40,411 nucleotides of DNA, taken from assembly GCA_902765305.1 (NCBI GenBank), contig CACWZI010000079.1, forward strand, positions 1 through 40,411. Reading direction: 5' to 3'. This DNA is from an uncultured Eubacteriales bacterium (GTDB taxonomy: Bacteria > Bacillota > Clostridia > Christensenellales > Aristaeellaceae). Positions 39,231 to 40,411 of this stretch are shown here, one piece after another; positions within the stretch are counted from its first letter, which is position 1, and every line of letters begins with the position of its first letter. The position numbers and the translations under genes are program-made. Below the pieces are notes generated by a model that saw nothing but the letters and a program-made list of their open reading frames with translations, had not been told where the DNA came from and searched no databases.

Positions 39231-40316
39231 ATGAGCAACTATTACTTCAGGACCCGACAGCTGACCGTCGGCTACGACGGGGTGCCGCTGATCCGCGACA
39301 TCACCATCGACATCGAAAAGGGCGAGATCGTCACGCTGATCGGCCCCAACGGCTCGGGCAAGTCCACCATCCTCAAGAGCATCACCCGCCAGCTGCGCAT
39401 GGTGGGCGGCCAGGTGTTCATCGAATCGGAGGAGCTGCGCAGGCTGTCCTACAAGGACCTGTCCACGAAGATGGCCGTGGTGCTGACCGAGCGCATGAAG
39501 CCGGAGCTGATGACCTGCCGGGACATCGTGGCCACGGGCCGCTACCCCTACACGGGCCGCCTGGGCATACTCTCGGCTGAAGACGAGGCGAAGGTGGAGG
39601 AGGCCATGGCCGCCGTGCACGTCCTGGACCTGCGCAACCGGGACTTCAACGCCATCAGCGACGGCCAGCGCCAGCGGGTGCTGCTGGCCCGGGCCATCTG
39701 CCAGGAGCCGGAGATCATCATACTGGACGAGCCCACCTCGTTCCTGGACGTGCGCCACAAGCTGCAGCTGCTGAGCATACTGCGCGGCATGGCCAAGCAG
39801 AAGGGCATCACCGTCATCATGTCGCTGCACGAGATCGACCTGGCCCAGAAGATCTCCGACAAGATCATCTGCGTGCAGGGGGACCACGTCGCCCGGGCGG
39901 GCACGCCGGAGGACGTGTTCGACGAGGACGCCATACGGAACCTGTACCAGATCGACCAGGGCACCTTCGACCCGGTGTTCGGCAGCATCGAGCTGCCCCG
40001 ACCCGAGGGCGACCCCCAGGTGATGGTGCTGTCCGCCTGCGGCACGGGCATACCGGTGTTCCGCCGCCTGCAAAAGCAGGGCGTGCCCTTCGTGGCGGGC
40101 ATACTCTACACCAACGACATCGACTACCGCCTGGCCCGGGTGCTGGCCATGGAGGTCGTCGAGGCCAGGCCCTTCATGCCCATCCCCGACGAAGCCTTCA
40201 ACCGCGCCCTCTACTGGATCGACCGCTGCCCCCGCGTCATCAACGCCGGGGTGGAGATCGGGGAATGTAATAAGAGGATGGGGGAGCTGATTGAAAGGGC
40301 GAGAGATAAATACTGA
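39231..40316 (+). CDS. btuD: B12 ABC importer ATPase with C-terminal extension (BtuD-like)
   Basis: 361 aa. ABC domain 1-255: Walker A GPNGSGKST (38-46), signature ISDGQRQRV (142-150, Asp for the second Gly as in many FecE-type ATPases), Walker B IIILDEP (162-168), H-loop H200. The last about 100 residues (262-361, PQVMVLSACGTGIPVFRRLQ...) are not part of a standard ABC domain; they look like an independent alpha/beta domain with a glycine-rich turn (CGTGIP), perhaps nucleotide- or corrinoid-related, not recognised. The final Lys-Tyr-stop (AAATACTGA) matches the start of the a-type repeat hairpin. Confidence 0.88.
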   Translation: MSNYYFRTRQLTVGYDGVPLIRDITIDIEKGEIVTLIGPNGSGKSTILKSITRQLRMVGGQVFIESEELRRLSYKDLSTKMAVVLTERMKPELMTCRDIVATGRYPYTGRLGILSAEDEAKVEEAMAAVHVLDLRNRDFNAISDGQRQRVLLARAICQEPEIIILDEPTSFLDVRHKLQLLSILRGMAKQKGITVIMSLHEIDLAQKISDKIICVQGDHVARAGTPEDVFDEDAIRNLYQIDQGTFDPVFGSIELPRPEGDPQVMVLSACGTGIPVFRRLQKQGVPFVAGILYTNDIDYRLARVLAMEVVEARPFMPIPDEAFNRALYWIDRCPRVINAGVEIGECNKRMGELIERARDKY

Positions 40317-40411
40317 TTCAAACTTCCCACACCGAAAATGCGTGAAAACGCCTGTCAGTACGGGGAAGTAAGCGAAAAAATAGTCAGGAAGCGCCTAATA
40401 GAGCACGAAAA
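40308..40411. other. End of window: solo half of repeat arm, no gene
   Basis: AAATACTGATT (40308-40318) equals the first 11 bases of hairpin a, then the match stops. ACTTCCC (about 40322) and GGGAAGT (about 40362) can pair around a GCGT-gaaa-ACGC stem, a possible terminator. Nothing coding is recognisable in the last 95 bases. Confidence 0.4.

Noticed and set aside
1-40411. tRNA or rRNA genes
   Set aside because: Read for cloverleaf termini and conserved rRNA blocks on both strands; none seen.

Overview
The window looks like a GC-rich chromosome segment of a Clostridia-type Firmicute. The evidence is good Shine-Dalgarno sites before almost every gene, consensus sigma-A promoters, some GTG and TTG starts, and the conserved Firmicutes order prmA-rsmE-mtaB-HIT-rpsU. 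Species cannot be named from the sequence; a gut or rumen origin is only suggested by the carbohydrate genes and the Rpn-type nuclease. No tRNA, rRNA, CRISPR array, phage or complete insertion sequence was seen.

Layout. (1) 1-4542: half of a repeat element, then serC-serA, a membrane-anchored C39-like protein and a DUF1015 protein, i.e. a serine biosynthesis operon without a visible phosphatase. (2) 4543-8640: an accessory stretch that looks lower in GC, with an Rpn-type nuclease, a secreted WG-repeat protein, a UPF0158 protein and a RelB/ParE-type toxin-antitoxin pair. (3) 8590-12868: a complete Preiss-Handler NAD salvage operon nrtR-pncA-nadE-nadD-pncB; its promoter is bracketed by two GTCA-N3-TGAC operators, and a 173-bp hairpin element lies between nadD and pncB. 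(4) 13004-19165: GH13 glycosidase, sodium symporter, a small helix-hairpin-helix-like protein and a GH3 enzyme with swapped domain order. (5) 19620-23700: ABC-F ATPase behind a terminator-type leader, a 24-residue-repeat protein, and a PIG-V-like glycosyltransferase. (6) 23720-31844: prmA, rsmE, mtaB, HIT, a deleted rpsU, a methyltransferase, a Rho with a very long disordered insert, and aquaporin Z. (7) 32132-37457: a ChvE/GguAB-type sugar ABC importer with two permeases. (8) 37854-40316: cobalamin riboswitch and a BtuCD-type importer.

The most unusual content is a dispersed non-coding repeat family: four whole copies (E2-E5) and one half copy (E1). Each whole copy is bounded by two different perfect hairpins, 'a' with loop end GTCGC and 'b' with loop end ATCGAGC. 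Inside these lie arrays of a 7-bp unit, in inverted orientation left and right, around a conserved hairpin-rich core. Between copies the hairpin arms change on both sides at once, and in E5 the heptamer itself is replaced on both sides (GGTTTTA-type to AGTGGCT-type), so base pairing is kept although sequence is not. Copies sit against stop codons or beside promoters, and a core fragment is read in frame inside the GH3 gene. It resembles enterobacterial BIME/REPIN logic, but I do not recognise it as a described family.
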